45,000 nt of DNA from Candidatus Omnitrophota bacterium (GTDB taxonomy: Bacteria; Omnitrophota; Gorgyraeia; 2-01-FULL-45-10), in contig JAGVGJ010000023.1 in NCBI GenBank assembly GCA_020057115.1, forward strand, positions 1 to 45,000. The letters run 5' to 3'. How positions within the stretch are numbered: the stretch's first letter is position 1; the number at the start of each line of letters is the position of its first letter. Of this stretch, positions 6,798-18,100 are shown one piece after another. A model generated the notes under the pieces. That model was not told where the DNA came from. It did not search any database and saw only the letters and a list, made by a program, of their open reading frames with translations. The translations under genes were made by a program, and so were the position numbers.

Positions 6798-8284
6798 CGG
6801 ATAGCCTCCATGGCATGATACAAAGAAGCGCGAAGAGGTCACCGCGCGCCATTGCGCTCGTAGAAGCAGGCGCTCCGTCTCGCGCATTTACCTATAGCGA
6901 GTTTGGAGCGCTGGTGGATGCATTCGCCCGGGACCTGATCAAACGCGGGTTGCGCAAGGCAGAGCGCGTCGGGATATTAGCGCGCAACTCCATAGAATGG
7001 GCGGCATTCTACTTAGCGGTCTCGAAGGCCGGCGGCATAAGCGTGCCGCTCAACTATACGCTTCAAGTCTCCGATCTCGCCGAAGAGGCGAGAGACTGCG
7101 GCATTGCGGCATTGTATTCCGATAAGAGCTTAAGTAAAAAAGCGCATAAGCTTGCAGGCCGGGTATCGTCGATCAGGTTTGTCGTGAACTGCGCGCCTGA
7201 GGCGGATAGTCATAAAGGTGTAAAATTCCCTAAAGTAAAAGAGGGCGACCCCGCTTCTATCATCTACACCGCCGGCACTACGCGAAAGCCCCTCGGGGTA
7301 GTATTGACGCATAAAAACCTCTTATCCAACAGCAGGGCCGTGTCCGAATATTCCGGGTTAAGCCGGCGTGACAGGACATGCTGCGTCCTGCCGTTCTATT
7401 ATATATACGGGCTCTCGCTACTTCTTTCGAATCTTTCGGCCGGGGCGTCCGTCATAATAGACAACCGCTTCATGTATCCGAACCTTATTGCCGATGGCAT
7501 AAAGAGATACAGGGCCACCGGTTTTGCCGGAGTGCCATCTCATTACGCCATATTGTTATACAGGACCGCATTGCGCAAAAAGAAGCTTCCTGACTTGCGG
7601 TATTTTATGCAGGCGGGAGACGCGATGCCGCCGCGACTGATCCTGACGCTGGCAAAAGCATTCCCGAGAAAAAAGATATACCTCATGTACGGCCAGACAG
7701 AGGCGGGGCCCAGGATATCATACCTTAGCCCGGACAAAGTAAGGGACAAGCCGGATTCTGTGGGCAGCGCGATCCCCGGAGCCAAAGTGCGCGTGGTGGA
7801 CGAAAGCGGGGATGATTGCGGGCTGAAGAGGGCGGGCGAGATACTGGTCGCCTCAAGTGGGGTGATGAAAGGCTACTGGAATAACCCCGTAGAGACGAAG
7901 AAAGCGGTGAAGGGCGGGTGGCTCCACACAGGCGATATCGCGTTCCGGGACGGGGAAGGCGACCTGTTCATAGTCGGAAGAGAGAAGAACTTTTTGAAAG
8001 TGGCAGGCCGCAGGATAAGCCCGCTTGAGATAGAGCGGATAGCCGAAGATGACCCAAGCGTACTGGAGGCTGCTTGCGTAGGCGCCAAAGACAAGCTATC
8101 GGGCCAGAAGACGAAGCTCTTCGTAAGCCCGGTCCCGGGGAAGAAGATAGATGCGAACAGGATGATGAAGGCCTGCAAGGAGAAGCTTCCTCCTTATATG
8201 GTCCCATCTAAAATTGTCATTATGGAATCTCTTCCGAAAAGCAGTCTCGGCAAGATCAACAGGAAGGAGCTGGAGTCGATATGA
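6794..8284 (+). CDS. AMP-forming acyl/aminoacyl ligase (ANL superfamily), loads the carrier
   Basis: 496 residues, full length for the family. Core motifs: phosphate loop IIYTAGTTRKPLG (usual YTSGTTGKPKG; the Ser is Ala and the Gly is Arg here), YGQTEAG, GWLHTGD, REKNFLKVAGRRISPLEIE hinge, and SSLGKINRKEL with K487 as the adenylation lysine. It should adenylate a carboxylic acid and transfer it to S44 of the carrier. Overlaps the carrier upstream and the TPM gene downstream, both by ATGA. The altered phosphate loop is unusual but the rest looks active. Acyl versus aminoacyl substrate cannot be read from the sequence. Confidence 0.9.
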   Translation: MTDSLHGMIQRSAKRSPRAIALVEAGAPSRAFTYSEFGALVDAFARDLIKRGLRKAERVGILARNSIEWAAFYLAVSKAGGISVPLNYTLQVSDLAEEARDCGIAALYSDKSLSKKAHKLAGRVSSIRFVVNCAPEADSHKGVKFPKVKEGDPASIIYTAGTTRKPLGVVLTHKNLLSNSRAVSEYSGLSRRDRTCCVLPFYYIYGLSLLLSNLSAGASVIIDNRFMYPNLIADGIKRYRATGFAGVPSHYAILLYRTALRKKKLPDLRYFMQAGDAMPPRLILTLAKAFPRKKIYLMYGQTEAGPRISYLSPDKVRDKPDSVGSAIPGAKVRVVDESGDDCGLKRAGEILVASSGVMKGYWNNPVETKKAVKGGWLHTGDIAFRDGEGDLFIVGREKNFLKVAGRRISPLEIERIAEDDPSVLEAACVGAKDKLSGQKTKLFVSPVPGKKIDANRMMKACKEKLPPYMVPSKIVIMESLPKSSLGKINRKELESI

Positions 8285-8889
8285 AAAGGATATTTATCTG
8301 CGTAGCAGCGTTCTTATTATCCGTATTACTGGTAGGCCAGGCCATGGCGAAAGCGCCGATGCCGGGCAGGACCAAGAACTATGTCAATGATTATGCCGGT
8401 ATCCTGGACAAGGATACCATAGATTATCTGGAAAAATTGAACGAATCCTTAAAAGATAAATCCAAAGACCGGGTAGAACTGATAATAACGACATTCAAAT
8501 CGATCGATGGCTGGTGGTTTCAGGACTTCGCAATGGCTTATGGTGAAAAATGGCGGGCAGCCAAAAAGTTCAAAAGGGATAATGGCGTGATGATAATAGC
8601 GGTCATAGATGATGACCGCATTGCCATAGGCGTAGGGGATAACCTAAAGGATATATTGTATCAACGGCTTACAGATAATATCCTGAATGGCACATTAAGG
8701 CCTGAATTCAAAGAAAAGAGATATTCTGAAGGGATAAAGAAGGCCGCAGATGAGTTAGTCGGCATATTGAATGAGGCTGAGATCCCGAAAAACGACATCA
8801 GGGCATTATTTAAACCGATAGGGATCGCAGTTTTGGTCATCGGAGCGCTTGTGATAATTATTTTGCCGCTCTTTAGAAAAAAGAAATAG
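8281..8889 (+). CDS. TPM-domain membrane protein (Psb32/YgcG-like)
   Basis: 202 residues: signal peptide (1-23, ending AMA), a TPM domain opening with the typical YVNDYAGILDKDTIDYLEKL, then VELIITTFKS, NGVMIIAVIDDDRIAIGVGDN and GIKKAADELVGIL, and a C-terminal membrane helix (about 178-196) followed by RKKK. TPM domains fold against the membrane from the outside; phosphatase activity has been claimed for a plant member but bacterial roles are unclear. It closes the operon with an ATGA overlap, suggesting a part in envelope modification or its quality control rather than a separate function. Confidence 0.85.
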   Translation: MKRIFICVAAFLLSVLLVGQAMAKAPMPGRTKNYVNDYAGILDKDTIDYLEKLNESLKDKSKDRVELIITTFKSIDGWWFQDFAMAYGEKWRAAKKFKRDNGVMIIAVIDDDRIAIGVGDNLKDILYQRLTDNILNGTLRPEFKEKRYSEGIKKAADELVGILNEAEIPKNDIRALFKPIGIAVLVIGALVIIILPLFRKKK

Positions 8890-8905
8890 AGATTTTAAGT
8901 AAACA

Positions 8906-8936
8906 AAAATCAGGAAATAGATTTTCATGGTTTTTT
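8906..8936 (+). terminator. Weak possible intrinsic terminator after the operon
   Basis: AAAATC (8906-8911) and GATTTT (8920-8925) form a 6-bp AT-rich stem, with TTTTTT at 8931-8936 shortly after. The stem lacks GC pairs, so it is marginal, but the place between the operon end and a strong new promoter is right. Confidence 0.3.
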
Positions 8937-8975
8937 GCTTTCTTTTTAAGATACAAAAAAGGTAGCATACTTTGC

Positions 8976-9003
8976 TTGACAAATATATATAGTATGATAT
9001 ATT
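8976..9003 (+). promoter_or_regulatory. Strong sigma-70-type promoter of the giant gene
   Basis: Perfect TTGACA (8976-8981), 16-bp spacer, TATATT (8998-9003). The spacer is an AT-rich ATATATATAG run. The transcript would start near 9010, giving a leader of about 120 nt, long for this window. Confidence 0.7.
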
Positions 9004-9030
9004 TATTGTAGAGTCTAGTAAAAGGTAGCT

Positions 9031-9079
9031 TTCCGTTTGGATCCTACAATAAATGTAGACGGGTAATTATCCGACGGAA
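9031..9079 (+). promoter_or_regulatory. Leader RNA: predicted three-way junction
   Basis: A closing stem TTCCGT/ACGGAA (9031-9036, 9074-9079) encloses two hairpins: CTACA-ATAAA-TGTAG (9044-9058) and GGGTAATTATCC (9061-9072). The compact nested layout in an untranslated leader resembles a regulatory RNA or riboswitch aptamer. I could match it to no known class (c-di-GMP, TPP, SAM and preQ1 consensus cores are absent). Confidence 0.45.
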
Positions 9080-9100
9080 GACAAATAGGGGAGCAAGATC

Positions 9101-9126
9101 TTAGTCGCGAAGGGGAGGCGACCTAA
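9101..9126 (+). promoter_or_regulatory. Ribosome-binding site presented in a hairpin loop
   Basis: TTAGTCGC (9101-9108) pairs with GCGACCTAA (9118-9126, one bulged C). The nine-base loop GAAGGGGAG holds most of the Shine-Dalgarno sequence GGGGAGG, which lies 11 nt before the ATG at 9130. The stem could regulate ribosome access, probably together with the junction upstream. Confidence 0.5.
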
Positions 9127-9129
9127 TAG

Positions 9130-12100
9130 ATGAAAGCTTGGCGAAACTTAAAACCTATTGGCTTGCCCACAGGGGAAGAGACGGATCCTGTGGATAATAC
9201 CGCTCATGTCAGCTCTACGCGTGAGGAGTTGGGCTCCAAGTCTCTTATAATGGACTGGCAGAGCCCCAGGAACAAGAAATGGATCCGCGTAGTTTCGTCT
9301 TTGGTTATAATAGCATTTTTAAATCAGGATATAGTTTGGGCGCAGGATGGAGCTCCCGTTTGGACCAAGGGTCAGAATGGGAGCGTTTCTTTTAAGCCCC
9401 AGGCCAATGTCAACGGCAATGTCGCAGTCCCCAAAGACATAGCCGTGACAAAAGAGGTCTACAAGACAGCAGGCGATAAGACCATAATAAACATACAGGA
9501 CGCTCACGCCTCCCTTGGCGCTCAAGAGTCGATAGTCTCTATTCTAGATTCATTAGTGACTAATTATGACTTAAGGCTGGTAGCCATAGAAGGTTCGACC
9601 GGCTATATAGACACCTCGATCCTCAAGACATTCCCCGATGAGATCATAAAGAAGAAGACCGCCGCGTATCTCATGAAAAAAGGCAAGATGTCGGCCGGAG
9701 AGTTCTTCTCGGCCACTTCCGGCAAAGAGATCGCGCTGTACGGTATCGAAAATAAGCCCCTTTATCTTGAAAATGCCGAGCAGTTCAGGCGCGTCACCGA
9801 AATAAGCGCCTCTCTCGGCGGAGACGTCGCAAGGCTCATGAACACCCTGAAGGCGCTTAGCGACAAGATATACTCCGAAGACCTGAAGGCCCTCGACTCC
9901 AATTCCGTTCTCCACAGGGACGGCAAGATAACGTTCACGGCGCGCTGGGACCTGGTAAATAAACTCGCGGCCAAATCAGGGCTTGACTATAAGAGCTATG
10001 TCAACCTCTCCAAGCTGATAGAATCGCTTAAACTCGAGAAGAAGATAAATTTCGAGGATGCGAACAAAGAGCGCGACAGGCTGATAGACGAGCTTTCGAA
10101 AGTGCTTCCGAAGCCTGAGCTTGAACAGCTTGTCCTGAAGAGCTTGTCATTCAAGACCCATAAGATATCCCAGGGCGAATACTACGTATTCCTGCAGGAT
10201 CTCGCAGGGAAGAACAAGATAGACTCCGCTCCGTACGCTAACCTCATACGCTACACGGACTATATCACGCTCTACGAATCGATAGACCTCCTCGAGATAT
10301 TCAGCGAAGTGAAGGCTTTCGAGGACGCGATAAAAGAAAAGATGTTCACCAATGACTGGCAGAGGAAGCTCTACGAAGCGGCCAGCTGCGTCGGGCTAGT
10401 GAAGGACCTCTTTGAGATGAAGCTCATGAATGCCGATGTCGGAGAGCTTGAGAATTCGATCAAAGTGTGCAATGCCGCGTCGATCGCAAGCTTCATACGA
10501 GAGGCTTCCGCGAAATATAATATCCCCATGGAAGGAGACTATGACCTCGGCAGGATATTCGAGGCTGTCCCGGTAGCGCTCGAGTTCTACAGGACGGCCG
10601 AAGAGAGAAATGCCGCGATAATAGCGAATACCGTGAAGCGCATGAATGACGACAGGCAGAATGTCGCGGCGCTCGTTACCGGCGGTTACCACTCAAAAGG
10701 ATTGACTGAGCTCTTGAGGCAGAGAGAGACCTCATACGTAGTCATATTGCCCAAGTTCGATTCATCGAAGGGCGAGCGGCCGTATGTCGCGATACTTACG
10801 AACAAAAAAGATAAGTATGACGATCTCCTGGATTCCGGAAAATATCAGCTCCTGACAGACTCCTACATGAAAGATTCCATAGCCGGACCTAAGCAGGTCG
10901 AGGCATTCATAAAAGATATAGTGGTAGCCAGCATCGGACAGGCAGCCATCGACAAGAAGGATGTCCAGTCGGTGAAGAGGCTTTGGATAGAGAGCTACCG
11001 CAATGCTTATGAGGATCTCCAGAAGAAGGGCCTTATAAAAGAGAAGATGGAGGCCCCCGCTTCCGGTTCAGAAAATCGGGTAGTCGCCGAAGGCCCGGAT
11101 GTAAAGGCGGGAGATAAAGCCATCGCCACGACGGCGAATTTCCCTCAAGGGTACAGCATACCTCCGGCCGCATTTGAAAAATTGGTGAATGAGATAAGCG
11201 CTATGAGGCTTGAGAAAGACCTCGCGGTTGTTAAATTAGCCGACAAGACTTATGTCGCTGTCAAGGTTGAAAAAGACGGGACATTAGGCGCATGGGCGGC
11301 CAACCAGGTGGAGATAACGCGGTATGAAAAGATGACAGCCGCGCGCGTCTTGACGAGGGAAGCTGCGCCTGCGATAACCATAGAAGAGCTCAAAAAGAAG
11401 GTCGAGGCCGTCCAGATAGAGCAGGTCATGGCCCGCCTTACGGATATAATCAATCTGGTGGATGCCAAGGAGAATTTTGACAATGCATTCGAGAAAGCAT
11501 TCGATAAATTGTCCAGGATAAAGCCGGAATATAAGGGCATCTCTGCCGAAGAGAAGGCCAATATAAAGAATGTCGTGAACGGCAGGGTGAACGAGCGCCT
11601 GCAGGCGCTCGCGGCGCCTGTAAAGATCGCGCCGGTAGCCCCGTCTGTTGCAGTACAGCCTCCGGCATTGCCGGCAGCTCCTGAAGTAAAACCCGAAGTC
11701 ATGCCGAAACCGGCAGCCCCGGAAGTCGGGCCTGCTGCCCCCGGCGTAGAAACCCCGAAATTTAAAAGCGCTCTTAATACGAGCATCGTTACCGCCGTTA
11801 CCATGGCAGCCGCGGTATTATTGGGCAGCCAGGGACACAATATATGGCAGTGGTCGCTCCTGGCAGTATCATTCGTATTCGCTGCGCAGGCTTTTTCGAT
11901 CCTCATGTTCTCATATTATCTTAAGAATGAATACGGACTCGACGAAAGCCTTGAAGGCAGGGCCACAGCTTTCCATGTCCAGTCGAAAGGCGCGGCATGG
12001 GATGCCGAGACGCGCAATATCTACATAAATACTTATCTTCCGAAGTTCCTCCAGAGATGGTATTACGACCATGAAAAGATCCACGCGACTCTTGAAGATC

Positions 12101-15100
12101 TCGGGATGAAGGGCGGCACGATATCGGAGATATTCACGATCTTCACGGACATACCCTTCCTTATTATAGAGGGCTACAAGAGCCTGATATCGGCAAGGCC
12201 ACAGGTTGTTACCACTGCTATGCCGGCAGTAGCTATAGCGCCGGCATTCGAAGCTGTCGCGAATATAGGCAATACCATCGTGAAAGAGACGGTGAAACTT
12301 ATAAGCGTAAAGCCCAAAAATGACGAAGAGCGCGCGCTTGAAGCGGCGCTTCAGGATGTCGGATTAAGTTTCAGCGATGTTCCGCAGAGCGCCATACCCA
12401 GCCCCATATTTGCCGAGATCGTGACCATCGGCGTGCTAAAGGCAAGGTCTGCGGGCCTTTCAAAAGACAAGATACGCGAGATAATCTCGAAACCCACAGC
12501 TGATAGTATATATAAGGAAGCCCTTAAACAGGCAAATGCAAAAGAGGATGCTATAAGAGCGCAGTTGGGCGCCGCCCTCCAGCCTTTCGGGATTACGCTT
12601 AAAGAGATCCCGGACAATGTCCTTAAGAACGCGATGTTGACCGACATGCTGATAGTTACTCTATCCAGGGCGAAAGAAGCCGGCGTCACAGGCCAGGAGA
12701 TAAGGTCTCTAATGGCGAAAGGCAGCGTCGCCATGCTGTATGCGACCGTGATGAATAAGCTTGCTGCCATCAGGATGAGCACTAGCCGCGAGAAGAAGAC
12801 AAGGGCCGCCCTCGCGAAAGAATTTAGCGGCGCTATGACAAAGCAGGCATGGGAGAGGATGGATGATACCTCAAAAGGCACGCTTATCCATTATCTTTTG
12901 AATAAATACAATCTTGCCGCGACCAGAGAGATCGAAACGCGCAACTGGAAGATCGTGATGCAGAAACTCGGCATTTCAAGATCTCTGCCTACGGATCTGA
13001 TCGCATACGAAAGGATAAAGAATTTAGCTACAGCGAAGGACGCGGCAAAGATACTGCCCGTACTGGTCGACTTCAGTAGCATAGATGCAAAAGTATGGAA
13101 GAGCCTTAATGAGATATCCAAGGGCACCATTCTTCATTACCTTCTATATAAACACGGTCTAGCGAGATCCTTGAAAGAGGAAGGCGCCAACTGGAAATTA
13201 CTGACCACAGTGCTGGGGCTGCCATTCTCTACGCCGGTAGACCTTACGGCTTACCCGACCATAAAGAACATAAAGGATGCAAATAATGCCGCCAAGATCA
13301 TTCCGACGGTATTGGAATATAACGAGCTGGGAGCGTCGGTTTTGGGCAAGCTGGATATCAGGTCAAAGGCCGCGCTGCTGGAGTATCTATTAAGGAAGAA
13401 TAAGCTCCGCACTGCCGGCCCGGAAGGCGCGCTCAACTGGGCGACTCTTACGATCGCGGCAGGGATACCGCTTGACACCATATCGGATATGGCCACTTAC
13501 AAAAGGATACAGGATGCGAAGAGCACAAAAGAGGCCGCGAAGCTTTTAAGGGCGGTCAGCATCGAACCGCTGGCTCCCGGTCTGCTGCGTGCCATCGGGA
13601 TCGAAGTGCCAGCTGGTAGCAAGATACGGCTTGAGCCGGTAATGGCCGGCGAGCATGCCATGGCGTTCAGGCTCGAAGGACTGCCCGAAGATGTTGTACT
13701 AAAAGAGGTCGAGGCAGGCAAGGAGGCTGAGGTAAGGAATGCACACGCGCTCGTGCAATATTATAGGAAACAGGGCATGCTGGACGAGGTCGCCAACTAC
13801 TATGACAGGCTTGTCGAGTTCGAAGGCAAGCTTTATATCATTCAGGCCAGGGGCGAGACCGTAAGGAACATGCTTATAAAGGCCTTTGAAGAGAAGAATG
13901 CCGCTAAGGCCAAAGAGGCCATTGAAATGGCATTTGCGCATTTGGCGAGGCTCGACAGGATGGATGTTACATACAAGACGACGGGCCCGAGCGACATATT
14001 CGGCAACATGGGAGTGGTGGGCTACAAGGTCGTCTGTTTCGATTTCCCGAACCTCTTGAGGAAGACAGGCAGGCCCGTCGATAATTACTCGCTCATAGTC
14101 GCGAAGATGCAGATAAGTTTAAGGTCCATTGAGGGTGACGAAGATATCAAGCAGCAGGTGGAGCAGTATATCACAGATATGGGCATGTTGGCTGTAGATA
14201 TAGCCGGGGCCAGGACGATAGAGGATCTAGACCGAATTGATGCTAAGGCGAGAACGCTAAACGCGGTAGGGATGTCTGTGGCTGCGGAGGCAAGGATAAA
14301 TGACATAAAGCTGGCCGACGCCATAAAGAAATTCGAAGATGAGACGCGCATAGGGGCTGAATATATACCTGAAAATATCAAGACGGATCCGGAGCTGATA
14401 GCTCTCTTGGGTAACTATATATTGATCGAAGGAAACCATGGAGAAGGGCAGATAAAGGATGAGAGAGCGCTGAATTTCTTCAGGACATCATATCCCGAGA
14501 ACGTGAAGAAGGTCCTTAATGAGTGCAAGAATATTCCATCCGAAGGTGCTGCTCTGGAAGTGCGCGAAAAGGTAAAGCGCATGGTAGTTTCGCTTGTCTC
14601 CGGAGCCGTACAAGGAGCAACTTTGGTAGAGATGCCGCAGGCCCCTGCTGCAGCACCCCAGGCGCCGGCAATGCCTTCAGTGGCTGATATGACCGCTAAA
14701 ATAATGAGCCAGACGCCTGACCTCGAGATGAAGTTGGCCAATTTAACAGAGCTGTCCAGATCTCTCCTGGCACTATATCTATTAGACAGAGAACTGGTCT
14801 CTCTAAAACCCGAGATCACTTCCGAAGAAAAGAGGCCTTACAGGCAGTTTCTTGCCAAAGAAGCTAAGCTTGTCTCAGGTCCTCTTATGATGAGCATGTT
14901 CAATGAGCTGAGAGCCGCGGTCAAGAAAGACAATTCCAATGAAGCTATCATCGCATGGCTCAATGGTAAAATGGTGAAACCAGTTTCAAGAGTGCTGGAG
15001 CCTGAGATCATTCAGGCGGAAGCTCCGGCGGAAGCCCCTGTCGAAGAGGCGGCCGGGCTTGAGGTCGTCGTGAGCCCCGAAGACTGGAAGCTGGGAAAAG

Positions 15101-18100
15101 GATGGCCCGTCGATTATCAGCCGGCAAATTCTTTAATAGTAGCGGTCCGAGGCTTGATAGAGAACGTGCCGGAATATAGGAGCCAAAAAGTCACGGATGT
15201 CGTGAAAGATCCGGAGCTCTGGAAAGAATGGGACAACTTGAAGCAGGCCGCTAATACTAAAGGCCTGACGCAGGCTGAACTCGGCAAGCTGGCCGCGCTT
15301 TCAACGAAATTGAAGATAGCTCTTGAAACATTCAAGGCCGCTCATCGTCCGACGCATGCAGTTCCTCCATCGCTGGAAGCCCGGGGCGAAGCGCCGGCTG
15401 AAGCTCCAACTCAAGTTACAATGCTCGTTCCGCCTGCCGTACCGGCCAAGACAGCCAGAGAGCTGGAAGCGGAGATAAGGAGCGTCGAAGACCAGATAAG
15501 AAGCTTAAAGGCCGGCCTGACCGCTCCGACCGTCATGTACGCCGGAAATAACCTTAGAGTCATAAAGAATGCCGGAAGGTTCTTTGCAGTCGGCGATATC
15601 CATGGCTCATACACAGCGTTGTTAAAACACCTTGCGGCCGCGGAGCTTATTACCCTTAAGTATGATGATGAGGGCAAGCCTATAGATTTCGATCTTTTAT
15701 ATCTTAGGAAAGGCGATGTCATCGCCTTTACCGGAGATTATATTGATAGAGGAGAAGAGTCTGTAGATGCGGTAGACCTCGTGATGAGGCTAAGAGCCCG
15801 CGCCAAGGATTTCGGCGCCGAGATCGTGACGATAGAAGGAAACCACGATTATGTCATGCGCGCATTCCTTAAAAAGATAGAGAGCTTGAGAAAGCCGATC
15901 TTCTCATGGAAGAAGGGCATCAGCATGGGCCGCGTATCCAGAGACGAGGCGACCAAGATAGCAACGGATATAGCCATGCTATTTGCCGGGCAGAAGAAGG
16001 TTGAAGCCGAGAGTTTTGTGAAGACCATTTTATCATTCTTCGACAGTTATGCAGGCAGCAAGATCGAAAATGGCCTCTATGGAGATTTCGGGGCCGCATT
16101 TGAGAATATGAAGAAGGCCGGCGTCGTAGATTTCTTCTATGGACTTCACCGCCTGGCAATAATAGATAACAATGTCATCGCCCATGCCGCGATACCCGAG
16201 CCGGTGCTTATTAATATCAAAGATAAAGAAGCTCGGACATTCGACGATATAGAGCGCGACATGAAAGCCCTGTACGACCGGCTCGAGAGAGAGCAAAACA
16301 GCGCTGACCCGACGGCTGCTTTTGCTACATCGCGCGATATCATATGGCCGTATCTGCCTTATTCCGTAGGCATAACAGACAACGAGAAGATCACCAGGGC
16401 ATTAGCGCATTTCATGCTCTATGCGAAAAGCACCAAGGATGTCACTCCTGAAGAGATAGAAGTTGAAGTGAATAAACTGAAGCCAAGGACATCTTCGGAA
16501 GGCGACAACAGGCGCGAGCTGAGGGACGGGTTATACGACCTGGTAAGGTCTTCCCGCGGCCTCGGGCTTGGCGATGTCCCTGTAAGATTGATAATAGGCC
16601 ATGACCACAATACCAACAATGGCCAGGTAGTCAGGGGTTCCGCCGAGAACATAAATTCAGACGCATTCGCGATCGACGCCGGCATGTTCGCCGAGGGCGA
16701 GCGCGGCAAGAAGGGCGGTATTGTAGCATTCGATCCTCTCGGCGATATCACCGTATATCAGCCGGTAGTAGCAGATGAGCTCAAGCGAAGCATAGCAAAT
16801 GATATCGAAAAAGCAAGGCCCGACTATGTCCTTCCCGGAGATAATTCCAAGACATGGCGTGACCTGCATAAGCGCGAGGTTGAACTGGCCGAGCTCAAGA
16901 GGCAGCTTGCGATAGCAGCTCCTGAAGTTGCGCCTGAAGCACCTGCTCTGCCGGAAGCGCCTGCTTTGCTGGAAGCGCCTGCTTTGCCTGAAGTCCCGGC
17001 CGCGCCTGAGATACCGGTCATATCGCCGGCCCCTAAGCCTGTAGTTATGACTCCCGTGATCCAGCTCGCGGAAGAAAAGCCGCCGGCTCCCGTAGAAGAG
17101 AAGCTTCCGCCGCCGGAAATAATATCCGAAGTCGAAAAGGCCGCATCAGGAAAGAGCGAAGTCGAGAGGATGCAGTCCGCAAGGATGGCAGCTGTGAAAC
17201 TTGCCGACGAGGCGAGGGTATTGATGGAACGCGCGAAGGCGGACGCAAACGAAGCCAGAGATAATCTTCTCATAATAGAGGTAGCGTCTTATAAGACGGT
17301 CGCTGAAGACCTGGTCTCTAAAGCACAGGATGCCGCAAGGCGCGCGGCCGAAGTGGCTGGCAATATAGGCGCATTTGCTGCGGAAGTGGGTAAGCAGACC
17401 AGCGCAGAGAATGCCGAAAAGATAAAGAAAGAAGCCGTGAAGGAGATAAGGAATATTGGCGGTATCGCAAACGAAGCCGCATCTCTCAGAGTCGAAGTAT
17501 CGAAATTGAGGATGCTGTCCGAAAAACAGATAATCGAAGAAAGCCGGGAGGCCTTGCGCAGAGCTCTTGAGCCGACGGTCCTAAAAGTTGCCGCCGGCGA
17601 AGTGAAGGTCAGGGTCTCTAAAGAAGATCTCGACCGCATCCTTCCCGCAGATGTCATCGGCTTAATACGTTTGCAGAAGGCTATGCAGGTAGAGCTTAAA
17701 GGATTAAGGTCCGGCGTGAGAATGGATAAAGCCGCGGAATTGGCAGGCACCCAGAATCCGTATCAGCTGGAAGTGGAAGATCGCGGGAAAGTGTTGGAAA
17801 GGACATATCCCGGAAGAAGCGCTGAGATAAACTATTTTGAGGCGTTAAAACAAGTCCATGATTATAAGAACGGACAGATATTAGTATATGCCGATGTATT
17901 GAAGAAGATAAACCTCCGTATTGCAGAGACTGAACTTGGTAAAGCAACAGCTGAGCGTGTAAGTATAGCCCGCGCGAAGAGGCCGGCGAGAGCGCCTAAG
18001 CCGAAGATAGTAGAGCCTACGATCGAACCAGCAGTAGAACCAGCAGTAGAACCCGTGATAGAACCTATGCTAGAGCAACCGGTGGTGGAACAGCCAGCCC

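Noticed and set aside
9010-9129. Known riboswitch in the giant-gene leader
   Set aside because: I looked for c-di-GMP, TPP, SAM, cobalamin and preQ1 consensus cores and found none; only the generic three-way fold remains.
16945-16998. Pro/Ala/Glu tandem repeats as a CRISPR- or minisatellite-type locus
   Set aside because: They are in frame, of codon-multiple length and part of ordinary disordered linkers between domains.
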